From: Pseudolysinimonas_A sp049651805
GTDB taxonomy: Bacteria; Actinomycetota; Actinomycetes; Actinomycetales; Microbacteriaceae
Direction: 5' to 3'
DNA: 64,000 nucleotides
NCBI RefSeq assembly: GCF_049651805.1
Contig: NZ_JBASCU010000029.1
Span: forward strand, 62,001-126,000
In this document: positions 17,324 to 25,387 of the stretch, piece by piece
Numbering within the stretch: position 1 is the stretch's first letter
How the letters are laid out: each line of letters begins with the position of its first letter
The notes under the pieces: model-generated
Told to the model about the DNA's origin: nothing
The model's database searches: none
Seen by the model: the letters and a program-made list of their open reading frames with translations, nothing else
Program-made: the position numbers and the translations under genes

Positions 17324-17479
17324 ATGAAAGTCTCCCCGTACTACTCGATCCACCCGTCTGACCCGGATGTTTATCACGACCACAACGACTGCCCCAGCGG
17401 TCAGCAGATCCCAGCGGCCAACCGGCGCTCGGGGACTGGCGGCCGCCCCAAGTGCGGGCACTGCGTCGAGATGGGCTGA
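17324..17479 (+). CDS. Small Cys/His-rich protein (51 residues)
   Basis: Started at ATG 17324 behind a perfect AAAGGAG site 8 bases away. The protein has an HDHNDCPSG stretch and a terminal GGRPKCGHC motif, which could bind zinc through Cys and His. Length and composition resemble small actinobacterial proteins of unknown function. It sits between the duplicated small DNA-binding gene and the restriction gene (convergent). No function is claimed. Confidence 0.65.
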   Translation: MKVSPYYSIHPSDPDVYHDHNDCPSGQQIPAANRRSGTGGRPKCGHCVEMG

Positions 17480-17529
17480 GTTGTCGGGTCGGGTCGCCTG
17501 GCGACTCGGCCCCGCAGTCCCCGTCCCTG

Positions 17530-18471
17530 CTACGAACCGAGCGTTTCCGCGTCGACTTCCTCGTCAGCGACGACCGCCTCAGCAACGTCAGTAATCTCGA
17601 CCGGGACCTCACGACCCTCCAGCCGAGATCTGACCTCGACGTGATGCACCACCGGCGTGACTTCAACGACCCGTTCGATCATCCGAGCGAAGAACTGTGC
17701 CGGGCCGATGTCTTCGGGAACCGCATCGAGTTCGACCGTGACCCCGCCTGCAAGATCATCGTCGTCCCAGCTGACGAGAGCCAACCCGGTCGTCGTGTAG
17801 CCATTAGTCCCGTCGAGTTCGCGGAGCTTCCGCATCATGTCTTTGGTCCGCTCGAACGCTCCAGGTTCTGATTGCAGGATCGTCGATCTCTGCACGAAGA
17901 AGTATCCGACGGCGGCCAGCGGGTAGCGGGACCGCAGGTTCCCAGCATCTCCGTAGGCTTCCTCGAAACGGTTGCCGAGGTTTTTCCCGAAGGCAGAGAC
18001 CATCGTCTTGGTACTGATCAGTAGCTCGGGACCACGATCCCATCGAGCGATCGCCACGTCGACTTGTTTGTCGTACGCACGCCCGAGGACGCGTGCGTCG
18101 CTAGGCGCAACCGACGGCATCGCTACGACGCGCTCTCGTACCTGCGCGGCGAGCGCTGCGGGAAGTCGCGACAAGAGCATCGAGATGTCGCGGGGGAGGA
18201 TGCGCGGACGGGTAGGGCGCGGCCAGACCTCATCGGTCTCGAACCCGGCACGGCGAAGTTCGTGCGCGATCCACGCATCCACGCCGTTCGCGAACCGTCC
18301 GCTTTCGACGACTGATCCTCCGGCGGTGGGGATGCTCAACAGCAGCTCGAGAAGCGTGTAGTCGGGCACGTATTGCGGCGCACCAGTCGCAGCGTGCGCC
18401 CAAGGTGAGTCGGTCGCGGCCGCGGCAAGCAGGCCGTCGAACGCGCTGAAACTGTCGTCCTTGCTCGCCAT
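17530..18471 (-). CDS. Putative type II restriction endonuclease
   Basis: A 313-residue protein encoded 25 bases downstream of an adenine methylase, the usual place of a cognate nuclease. The candidate catalytic core is QVDVAIARWDRGPELLISTK: D138, E149 and K155, close to a PD-(D/E)XK site but with Ser at the position where Glu/Asp normally precedes x-K. Around it are GNRFEEAYGDAGNLRSRYPL and VGYFFVQRS, resembling restriction enzymes that pair with Eco57I-like methylases. Recognition sequence is unknown. ATG 18471 was chosen as the first Met giving an ordered N-terminus. Confidence 0.7.
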   Translation of the reverse strand: MASKDDSFSAFDGLLAAAATDSPWAHAATGAPQYVPDYTLLELLLSIPTAGGSVVESGRFANGVDAWIAHELRRAGFETDEVWPRPTRPRILPRDISMLLSRLPAALAAQVRERVVAMPSVAPSDARVLGRAYDKQVDVAIARWDRGPELLISTKTMVSAFGKNLGNRFEEAYGDAGNLRSRYPLAAVGYFFVQRSTILQSEPGAFERTKDMMRKLRELDGTNGYTTTGLALVSWDDDDLAGGVTVELDAVPEDIGPAQFFARMIERVVEVTPVVHHVEVRSRLEGREVPVEITDVAEAVVADEEVDAETLGS

Positions 18472-18496
18472 GAAAGCGCCCTTCGTCGAGTCGACC

Positions 18497-20221
18497 CTAG
18501 TGAGCCACTGAGGATGCTGGCATTCGGTAGCTCGAACGAGCGACTCGCCGCGCGAGATACTTCGCGCGGGCCTCTCGCAAGCGAGCGGCACTAGTTTCGC
18601 TACCGGCACCTTCGATCCCCGCGAAGAGCACGCGGTCAACAGTCGTCGACGCTCCGATGAGGTCTCCGATCTCGAGAAGCATGCGCACTTCGGGCGCGAT
18701 CTCCTTGAGCTTCGACTCCGAGCGCTTCAGAAGGTCGAGAGATGGCATGGGCAACATGTCGGCTTCGCGCGGCTCGATCTTCAACAGACCGCCACCGTAG
18801 GCACGACCCATCATCTCGGCACCGAGCAGCGTCATCGCGCTGAGGGAACCCATCGCAAGCAGTGACTTGCCGACCCGTCGGTAGTCGGGAGCGAGAGTGA
18901 TTCCATGCACCGAGTTGAGGTGTCGGACACCCGCCGTGTTGGCACTGATGCGAACCGAATCCGCGTTCATATAGGTCAGGAAGAGGTCGGCCTTTGGCAC
19001 CAGCGGCACGCGCCACCATGGTGACCGCACACGGCACTTGAACGCCTGATCGACTCCGTCACGCTCGCCCGTGTGGATGTACCGCAGTGCCGCACGTGAT
19101 GGAGCAGCCGTGGGCCTGAACAACCAACCGCGAGCACCGCCTTCGAGGTGACTCTTCCACTCGGGCGAGCCGTAGCTCAGGCCACGAAGGTGACGACTGC
19201 CCGGAGGGGAAAGCGGGGTGACGTCGGACTGCTCGAGCTTCATCTCGCGTACGTTCTGGGCGCTCAGGGCGAAGTAGCCGTTGTTGCCGGTGACGGCGCC
19301 AAGGGTCGTCGACCCCCAGTTCTTCATCTCCGTGAAGTGGCCGTCGTGAAGGAGCGCTGAATACAGCTCCAACGTCTCGGCATCGAGGAGCGACGGCGTC
19401 CACTTGGACGCGGGGTCGGACGGCGACCACCGAAGCGCTGCCGACATAGTCGCGAGCGACTCGGCGTTCTGCGCTTGTTTGATCTGCGCGTGGTCGGTGG
19501 GGCCGAGTCCATAGCCATCCGCAAGCAGGAGAACGACATCGGCTTCCGCCTCCGGGAAGACCCTCTCTGTGAACAGCACGAGATCGACCGACGCGAAGCT
19601 GTCGAACAGGAACTTCCGGATAGGTCCGGCGTAGTTCACGCTCAACAGCTCTGCGGGCAGCACGAAACCGAGTCGCCCACCGGGCGCCAAGAACGTAGTC
19701 GCGTGGACAACGAAGGCGGCCCAGCTCGACGCGAGCCCGTTGATCTCAACACCGGCTCGAAGCGCGGCAGCGCGGGCCTTGCCTCGAGCCTCCCCGCTAA
19801 AGTCCTGATAGCGGATGAACGGTGGATTGCCGACGACCGCATCGAAGCGCTCGGGGGTATCAAAATCGAAGAAGTCGCGGACAGTGAGCGACGGCTTGCC
19901 ACCGGCTTCGACGATGCGCCTCGAGCCTTCCGATGCTGACAATGCATGGATCTCGACACCGTAGACCGTCGGCGTCGACACCTCGCCCACCTCGAAGGCC
20001 AGATCTCGAAGTCTCAGGACGGCAGGCACTAGGAAAGCAGCGTCACCCGCGGAAGGCTCGAGCACCCGGTCGTTCATGCCTCGCACAGCCCAGGATGTGA
20101 TGAACTGTGCGATCGCCGGTGGGGTGAAGAAAGCCCCCCGTGCCTTGCGAAGTGCCGGCGTGTCAGTTGGGGTACTCGCCGTACGTTTCACCTTTGCAAT
20201 TGTGCAGGAGGCGCCCGACAC
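18497..20221 (-). CDS. N6-adenine DNA methyltransferase (Eco57I-type)
   Basis: A 574-residue SAM-dependent methylase. Motif I is LEPSAGDAAFL (residues 54-64); motif IV is GNPPFIRYQDF (131-141), whose NPPF catalytic signature marks N6-adenine methylation. The large C-terminal part is probably the target-recognition region. It should protect DNA from the endonuclease encoded just downstream. The start is GTG 20221 or GTG 20191 (VKRTASTPTD). The IS3 element ends 86 bases upstream of the start, so the native promoter may be displaced or replaced. Confidence 0.88.
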   Translation of the reverse strand: MSGASCTIAKVKRTASTPTDTPALRKARGAFFTPPAIAQFITSWAVRGMNDRVLEPSAGDAAFLVPAVLRLRDLAFEVGEVSTPTVYGVEIHALSASEGSRRIVEAGGKPSLTVRDFFDFDTPERFDAVVGNPPFIRYQDFSGEARGKARAAALRAGVEINGLASSWAAFVVHATTFLAPGGRLGFVLPAELLSVNYAGPIRKFLFDSFASVDLVLFTERVFPEAEADVVLLLADGYGLGPTDHAQIKQAQNAESLATMSAALRWSPSDPASKWTPSLLDAETLELYSALLHDGHFTEMKNWGSTTLGAVTGNNGYFALSAQNVREMKLEQSDVTPLSPPGSRHLRGLSYGSPEWKSHLEGGARGWLFRPTAAPSRAALRYIHTGERDGVDQAFKCRVRSPWWRVPLVPKADLFLTYMNADSVRISANTAGVRHLNSVHGITLAPDYRRVGKSLLAMGSLSAMTLLGAEMMGRAYGGGLLKIEPREADMLPMPSLDLLKRSESKLKEIAPEVRMLLEIGDLIGASTTVDRVLFAGIEGAGSETSAARLREARAKYLARRVARSSYRMPASSVAH

Positions 20222-20306
20222 TGAACCTCAGCCGCGCCGTACGTCGAGTCCACATTCACCTCAGCCTAAAGAGTCGCGCCTGGTCGACATCGATGGAGTT
20301 CGGGAT

Positions 20307-20331
20307 GGGACTGGTGCAGCGAAGGGTGACA
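20307..20331. repeat. IS3 terminal inverted repeat (orfB-side)
   Basis: A 25-bp end matching the reverse complement of 21572-21596 at 22 positions; outside it lies the GAT target-site copy. Confidence 0.9.
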
Positions 20332-20339
20332 GTTTCGGT

Positions 20340-21227
20340 TTAGGCCGCGAGTGCCAGGTTGGTGTTCATGATGGTCTCGTACTCGATCGGGGTCAAGCCG
20401 CCGAGTCTGTCCTGACGTCGGCGGCGGTGGTAGGTCCGCTCGATCCAGGTGACGATCGCGATCCGCAGCTCCTGCCGGGTGGTCCAGATGCGGCGGTTGA
20501 GGACGTTCTTCTGCAGCAGCGCGAAGAAGCTCTCCATGGCGGCGTTGTCGCCGGCGGCGCCGACCCGACCCATCGATCCGACCAGGTCGTGGCGGTGCAG
20601 CGCGCGAGCCTGCTTCCTGGAGCGGAATTGGGATCCCCTGTCAGCGTGGACGATGCAGCCGGCGACGTCGCCCCGGCGGGCGACGGCGTGCTCGAGCGCG
20701 TTGACGGCCAGACGGGCTTTCATCCGGTCGGAGATCGAGTAGCCGACGATCCGGTTCGAGAACACGTCCTTGACCGCGCAGAGGTAGAGCTTGCCCTCGC
20801 CGGTGCGGTGCTCGGTGATGTCCGTGAGCCACAACCGGTTCGGCGCATCTGCGGTGAAGTCCCGCAAAACGAGGTCGTCGAACACTGGCGGACCGGGCTT
20901 CTTCCCCTTCCCGCGTCGACGGCGCTGCGTTGCCGACACCAGACCCGCCTGCGCGGCGAGGGACCAGGCGGTGCGGCGGCACATCGTCCAGCCGGCGTCC
21001 TCGGCCTCGTCGCGCAGCAGCCGATACCCGAACTCCGGGTCGTCGCGATGGGCGTCGATGAGGGCGTTCATCCGATGCGCCTGCTCCCACTCCGCCTCCG
21101 TGACCGGCTGGTTGAGCCAGGCGTAGTACTTCTGGCGGTGGAGTTTCAGCACCCGGCACGCCACCGCGACCGGCACCCGGATCGGGGCACCGGTCGCGGC
21201 CAGCTCGCGGACGAGCGGGTAGATCAT
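20340..21227 (-). CDS. IS3-family transposase OrfB (DDE integrase core)
   Basis: A 295-residue transposase with an HTH_21-like N-terminus and an rve integrase core. The DDE triad is visible in WLTDITEH (D), VHADRGSQF (D) and NAAMESFFALLQKN (E, 35 residues after the second D region). ATG 21227 overlaps the orfA stop (AAAATGA). The A-run just before it could allow programmed -1 frameshifting to the OrfAB fusion that is the active transposase in IS3 elements. Confidence 0.93.
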   Translation of the reverse strand: MIYPLVRELAATGAPIRVPVAVACRVLKLHRQKYYAWLNQPVTEAEWEQAHRMNALIDAHRDDPEFGYRLLRDEAEDAGWTMCRRTAWSLAAQAGLVSATQRRRRGKGKKPGPPVFDDLVLRDFTADAPNRLWLTDITEHRTGEGKLYLCAVKDVFSNRIVGYSISDRMKARLAVNALEHAVARRGDVAGCIVHADRGSQFRSRKQARALHRHDLVGSMGRVGAAGDNAAMESFFALLQKNVLNRRIWTTRQELRIAIVTWIERTYHRRRRQDRLGGLTPIEYETIMNTNLALAA

Positions 21228-21529
21228 TTTGGGGAACCACCGAGCTTCAGGTTCGCCTGCGACAGATACGCCGCAGCCCGCCGGAGCACCTCGTTCTCTT
21301 GCTCCAGCAAACGCAGCCGCTTCTTCAACTCCCGGGTCTCGGCCGACTCCGCCGAGGTCGTCCCCGGCCGGGCGCCGGACTCGATATCGGCCTTGCGGAG
21401 CCAGTTCTGCAGACACGTCTCACTGATCCCGAAGTCGTCCGCGATCTGCCGCAACGGGACCCCAGGATCCCGCTGACGAGCGACCGCGACCACGTCCTCA
21501 CGGAACTCACGCGGATAAGGCTTGGGCAT
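21224..21529 (-). CDS. IS3-family transposase OrfA (helix-turn-helix)
   Basis: A 101-residue protein: PYPREFREDVVAVARQRD start, helix-turn-helix (LRQIADDFGISETCLQNWLR, residues about 25-44), then a leucine-zipper-like coiled coil (ELKKRLRLLEQENEVLRRAA). It binds the element's ends and contributes the N-terminal part of the OrfAB transposase. It ends in an A4-TGA context suited to frameshifting into orfB. Confidence 0.92.
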   Translation of the reverse strand: MPKPYPREFREDVVAVARQRDPGVPLRQIADDFGISETCLQNWLRKADIESGARPGTTSAESAETRELKKRLRLLEQENEVLRRAAAYLSQANLKLGGSPK

Positions 21530-21571
21530 GATGACATCCTCTCCCGCAGCGCCTCAGCACCACAGATCAGG

Positions 21572-21596
21572 TGTCACCTATCCCTGCACCAGTCCC
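21572..21596. repeat. IS3 terminal inverted repeat (orfA-side)
   Basis: Partner of 20307-20331; the following GAT (21597-21599) is the second target-site copy. Confidence 0.9.
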
Positions 21597-21707
21597 GATC
21601 TCTCCGCCGCCATGCTCCCAACCCCTGCCGTCTCGTAGGCGACGCACCGATGCCGAACGTCCTACAGAACGAACTTCGCGGGCGACAGACCGACGAGTGG
21701 TCGCTGG

Positions 21708-22841
21708 CTACAGAGTGGCGACCCAGCCGATGAGGCTCTCCCGATCCTTGAGCACCTTCGTGCCGAAGGACTCTGCGAGGCGAGTCGCCATGGCATGATG
21801 TGCCCAATTGGCGTCAGGAACGACGACGTCACAGTACGGAAGAGTCAGTGAGAGCTCGAGGATGTCTGTTCGATCGTGCTGCTTGAAGCGATAGCGAGCG
21901 TTACGGTGGGCGGCATACGTCAACTCGACCATTACCTGTTGAACCGGCATTGATCCGATGAAGCCGATTCCGTCCGCTGGGCCTCTGAACCAAGAAGCGA
22001 GTTCGCGATTCGTCGGAAGTGCGTGAGGGAACTGTTCGAACAGATTGGCGAGCCGCCGTCCGATTATCAGCCGATACATCAGCGAATCATCCGAGCCGAT
22101 GAAGTCGACCATAGCCCTGACTTCTTCCTGCGAAGCCACCCACTCGTCTCCGAGCCGATGCTCGGGTCGGTAGTCCACCCCGGGCACGTCGTAGTTGTTG
22201 TCGAGGCCGATCAGATTGACCCACTCGAACATCTCGCGACTCATGGCTGCGCTCGCGGCGACCCATTCATCTGGCATGGGAACCTCTTCGCCCTCTGGCG
22301 ACGAGTTCGTGGCGATTTTGGACACAAAGCGGTACCTGCCCGTCGGCGACGCGAAGGCATGCCTGGCCCCGGAGCCGACTATCCACTCGCGTGCGATTTG
22401 CATGGCTGGCAGGCGCGGGCCTAGCTTGCGCCAAGCTTCGGTCACGCGCGCAAGTTCTTCCTCGAGGACTTCGTGAACGGCCCGTAGAGTCACATACCCA
22501 GACAACTCTGCCATCTCGCGCCCGACGTGTTGTCGCGAGCGAGAGTCTCGTCGGTTCCAGAGCTCCAAATAGTTTCCCGACGTGAGCGCGATCTGTATTT
22601 CGCCCGCAGCGGCGTTGAGGCGCAGCTTCTTTTCGACCTCGCGCAACGGATGCGCGGGTGACCGCCTAGCCTGCGCTAGCTGGACCCATACCCAAGAGTC
22701 GAAATAGATCAGCGGAGATTGGCTCGGGCTGCGCACCGCAGGGAACCCTCCCGCTGAGCTCGCGTCCTCGATGAGCCGGAACTCTCGCGCTCCAAAGGGC
22801 GCCCGCCGCGCCTTCTCGTCTGACGCTTGCTCGTCGGCCAT
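21708..22841 (-). CDS. Predicted PIN-like nuclease-domain protein
   Basis: A 377-residue protein. Near residue 45 it reads SPLIYFDSWVWVQLAQA, like the first strand and Asp of PIN-like nucleases. Near the C-terminus it has RTDILELSLTLPYCDVVVPD then ANWAHH, like the last acidic strand. The middle is helical. PIN-like proteins cleave RNA or DNA with metal ions. It is divergent from the five-gene MORC/methylase operon (gap 185 bp), so a shared role is possible but unproven. ATG 22841 is preceded by a weak ribosome site. Confidence 0.6.
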   Translation of the reverse strand: MADEQASDEKARRAPFGAREFRLIEDASSAGGFPAVRSPSQSPLIYFDSWVWVQLAQARRSPAHPLREVEKKLRLNAAAGEIQIALTSGNYLELWNRRDSRSRQHVGREMAELSGYVTLRAVHEVLEEELARVTEAWRKLGPRLPAMQIAREWIVGSGARHAFASPTGRYRFVSKIATNSSPEGEEVPMPDEWVAASAAMSREMFEWVNLIGLDNNYDVPGVDYRPEHRLGDEWVASQEEVRAMVDFIGSDDSLMYRLIIGRRLANLFEQFPHALPTNRELASWFRGPADGIGFIGSMPVQQVMVELTYAAHRNARYRFKQHDRTDILELSLTLPYCDVVVPDANWAHHAMATRLAESFGTKVLKDRESLIGWVATL

Positions 22842-23026
22842 AGGGCTCCTCGGCGCTATCCTGCCATCTCGCTGAAGCCTGAGACCCGCGCTGACGTGCG
22901 GCCATCGGCAACAGCACGAGTGTTTCGACGTGTTGGCAGCAACGACAGCCCGCGGTGGCCGCTACGTTTGTGAACGAACGGCTCGACGGTTCATCGAGAG
23001 TCGCCAGCAAGGTACGGAGACGGTCA

Positions 23027-25387
23027 GTGCCCACTCAGAAGGAAATTGAGCCAGACACCGAAACCTTTACTGTTGACGCCAAGTTGCTCCAGGAGCTGGG
23101 TGAACGACTCGTCGGGCGCCCGGACATCGCGCTCGCAGAACTAATCAAGAACTCTTTCGACGCCGACGCCCGGGATGTCGTCATCGCCTTCGACGGCGAT
23201 CGCATCATCGTCTCCGACAACGGCCACGGCATGAGCAAGGCCGACTTCATCAAGCGCTGGATGAGGATCGGGACGCCGGAAAAAGCTGACGATCACGTGA
23301 GCCCGAATCTACATCGGAGTCTCACCGGATCGAAGGGCGTGGGTAGGCTCGCCGCGCAGTTGCTCGCGCGAGATCTGAGACTGACCAGTCGAGCCCTGGT
23401 GGATGCAGCCTCGGGGCCGACTGACAAGGGCTTGAGGCAAGCGATCGAAGCACGGATACATTGGCCAAACGCGCTCAAGGAGAAGGACCTCACTGATGTC
23501 AAAGTAGAGCTTCGCATTGGGCAAGGAGAGCCGAAGTTTCCGGATGGCTCTCTCCACGGGACAACGATCGTGATGAGTGGGCTCGTCGCCGACTGGGGCC
23601 CGAACGAGTTCGAGGGGCTCGCACGTCAAATTTGGGCGCTGAAGCCCCCGTTCGAGGTTGAGAAGGACGACGCTCATCGCTTCAACGTCGAGCTGATCAC
23701 CCCGCGCGCGGACATACAACAGACCTTCGACCGTCAGATGACTGCGCTGCTCGACAACGCGAACGCAATTGTCAGAGGCCGTTTGTTGGCTACAGACGAA
23801 GCGGTTCCGGCCCTCGCTGAGCGGTTCGAGCTGACCAAGCCGAAGGCGGCCGAAGACGAAGCGGGTGAGATCCCTGCTGATGATGCGGTCGAAGCGGATT
23901 CCGACGACTCGCCCGCTATCTCTGAAGCACTGCCGACCGGACCGAGACGCTCCGCGCTGATCTCTGTCGAAGTCGGCATCGAACGGCAGCATTTTGTCGT
24001 CGATATCCCGAGCTGTCAAATCGACGGTTTCGACTTTGAGATTCGAATTTTCGACCTAGTCAACAGGCAACCTCAGGGAATCCTCGTCAAGGTCGCACGA
24101 GAATATCTATCCGATTTCGGCGGCGTGCATATCTACGACAACGGCTTTCGCCTGCCCTACTACGGTCCCGATACCGACTGGTTGAGGCTCGAACTCGACC
24201 ACGCGCGACGCCTGTCGCGAAGCAGGCTCCTGCCCGACTTCCTTCAAGTCCGGAACGCAATGCAAGACTTGCCATCCAACAAGCGCGTGTTCGGTGCCGT
24301 CAACATATCGACCTCCCACGAGCAGAGGCAGGCAAGGCTGAATGATCGCAAGCCCTCAGACGCGTTGGCGATTCAGATCACTCGCGATCGCCTGGCTGAG
24401 AGCGTCGCATTCGACCAGTTGACTCGGACCGTCCGCCTGGGCATCGACCTCTACGCGTTGGCAAGGTCGCGTTCCAGGGCGCTCCGGGCCTTGAATAGGC
24501 CGAAGAACCCGCGTGTAGCCACCAAGCAACTGACTCAAGCGGCTGCCGCGATTCAGGCAGTCCGCGAGCAGATTCCACCTGAGGCGTACGCCACAGTCCA
24601 AGACGCCTTGGTGGACGTCTCAAGGGAGTTCAAGCAACGGGCCGAAGAGGCGCGCGTCTATGCTTCGCTTCTCGGATCGCTAGCGACTGCGGGGATGACT
24701 TCACTGGCGTACGAGCATGAGATATCGGCGCAACGCGGCAATCTCGAGGAACTTGCGCGTCGTCTCAAGTTGATCGCAGCACAGAACGGCGACCCAGACG
24801 GTCAGCTCTCGAACATCTCTGAGGAGCTCAGTCGATGGGGTGCCCGTTCTGAGCGAATTCGTCGCCTTTTCAGGCCGCTTCTAGAGGAGGAGAGCCGGAC
24901 CACGGTCGGGCGGTACGGAGCGCGCGACGTCGTCGAGGACGTTGTGGAAACCGTTTCGGTGCTGGCCAGGACCGCAAAGGTCGACTTCACGAACATCCCC
25001 CCTGACCTCATCCTTCCGGCCGGCACGTTCACCGCCTGGTCCGCCGTCGTTCAGAACGTCCTGACGAACGCTTTCCGCGCGACGATCGACAGCCGTCCAG
25101 CACTGGTCAAGGTCGACGGCGAGCGGAACTCATCTCGATCTTCCTTGCGCTTCCAAGACAATGGATATGGCGGAGTCGATATCAAAAGGTCGGCCCGACT
25201 TTTCCAGCCTTTTGAGCGCGGTGATCAAAGATCGCGAAGGGCAGAAGCCCTCGGGCTGGGCGGCTCTGGTCTAGGCCTGACGATCGTCAAGATGATCACA
25301 GACGAGATGAACTGCAAGATCGCTTTCGAGGACCCAGATGAAGGTTGGTCGACTTCGTTGCGGATTAGTTGGGAGAACGATGACTGA
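23027..25387 (+). CDS. Double-GHKL protein: MORC/Hsp90-like ATPase fused to a histidine-kinase module
   Basis: A 786-residue soluble protein. N-terminal GHKL ATPase of MutL/MORC/Hsp90 type: E38-LIKN, DNGHGM (64-69), GSKGVGR (101-107). A middle region with an acidic linker (about 275-300) follows. Then a helical dimerisation part with a possible H-box, LAYEHEIS (H564), and a second GHKL domain of kinase type: N-box QNVLTNAFRA (676-685), DNGYGG (711-716), GLGGSGLGL (743-751). No membrane or sensor segment is seen. GTG 23027 is chosen for its GGAGA site; an earlier GTG at 22955 adds 24 residues. It is the first gene of the operon and overlaps the receiver gene by 8 bases. Confidence 0.88.
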   Translation: MPTQKEIEPDTETFTVDAKLLQELGERLVGRPDIALAELIKNSFDADARDVVIAFDGDRIIVSDNGHGMSKADFIKRWMRIGTPEKADDHVSPNLHRSLTGSKGVGRLAAQLLARDLRLTSRALVDAASGPTDKGLRQAIEARIHWPNALKEKDLTDVKVELRIGQGEPKFPDGSLHGTTIVMSGLVADWGPNEFEGLARQIWALKPPFEVEKDDAHRFNVELITPRADIQQTFDRQMTALLDNANAIVRGRLLATDEAVPALAERFELTKPKAAEDEAGEIPADDAVEADSDDSPAISEALPTGPRRSALISVEVGIERQHFVVDIPSCQIDGFDFEIRIFDLVNRQPQGILVKVAREYLSDFGGVHIYDNGFRLPYYGPDTDWLRLELDHARRLSRSRLLPDFLQVRNAMQDLPSNKRVFGAVNISTSHEQRQARLNDRKPSDALAIQITRDRLAESVAFDQLTRTVRLGIDLYALARSRSRALRALNRPKNPRVATKQLTQAAAAIQAVREQIPPEAYATVQDALVDVSREFKQRAEEARVYASLLGSLATAGMTSLAYEHEISAQRGNLEELARRLKLIAAQNGDPDGQLSNISEELSRWGARSERIRRLFRPLLEEESRTTVGRYGARDVVEDVVETVSVLARTAKVDFTNIPPDLILPAGTFTAWSAVVQNVLTNAFRATIDSRPALVKVDGERNSSRSSLRFQDNGYGGVDIKRSARLFQPFERGDQRSRRAEALGLGGSGLGLTIVKMITDEMNCKIAFEDPDEGWSTSLRISWENDD

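Larger units (their letters stand above)
20307..21596 (-). mobile_element. Intact IS3-family insertion sequence, 1290 bp
   Basis: Terminal inverted repeats at 20307-20331 and 21572-21596 match at 22 of 25 positions and begin GGGACTGGTGCAG. The trinucleotide GAT directly flanks both ends (20304-20306 and 21597-21599), consistent with the 3-bp target duplication of IS3 elements. It carries overlapping orfA and orfB, both open, so it may still be mobile. It separates the methylase from the PIN-like gene. Confidence 0.93.
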
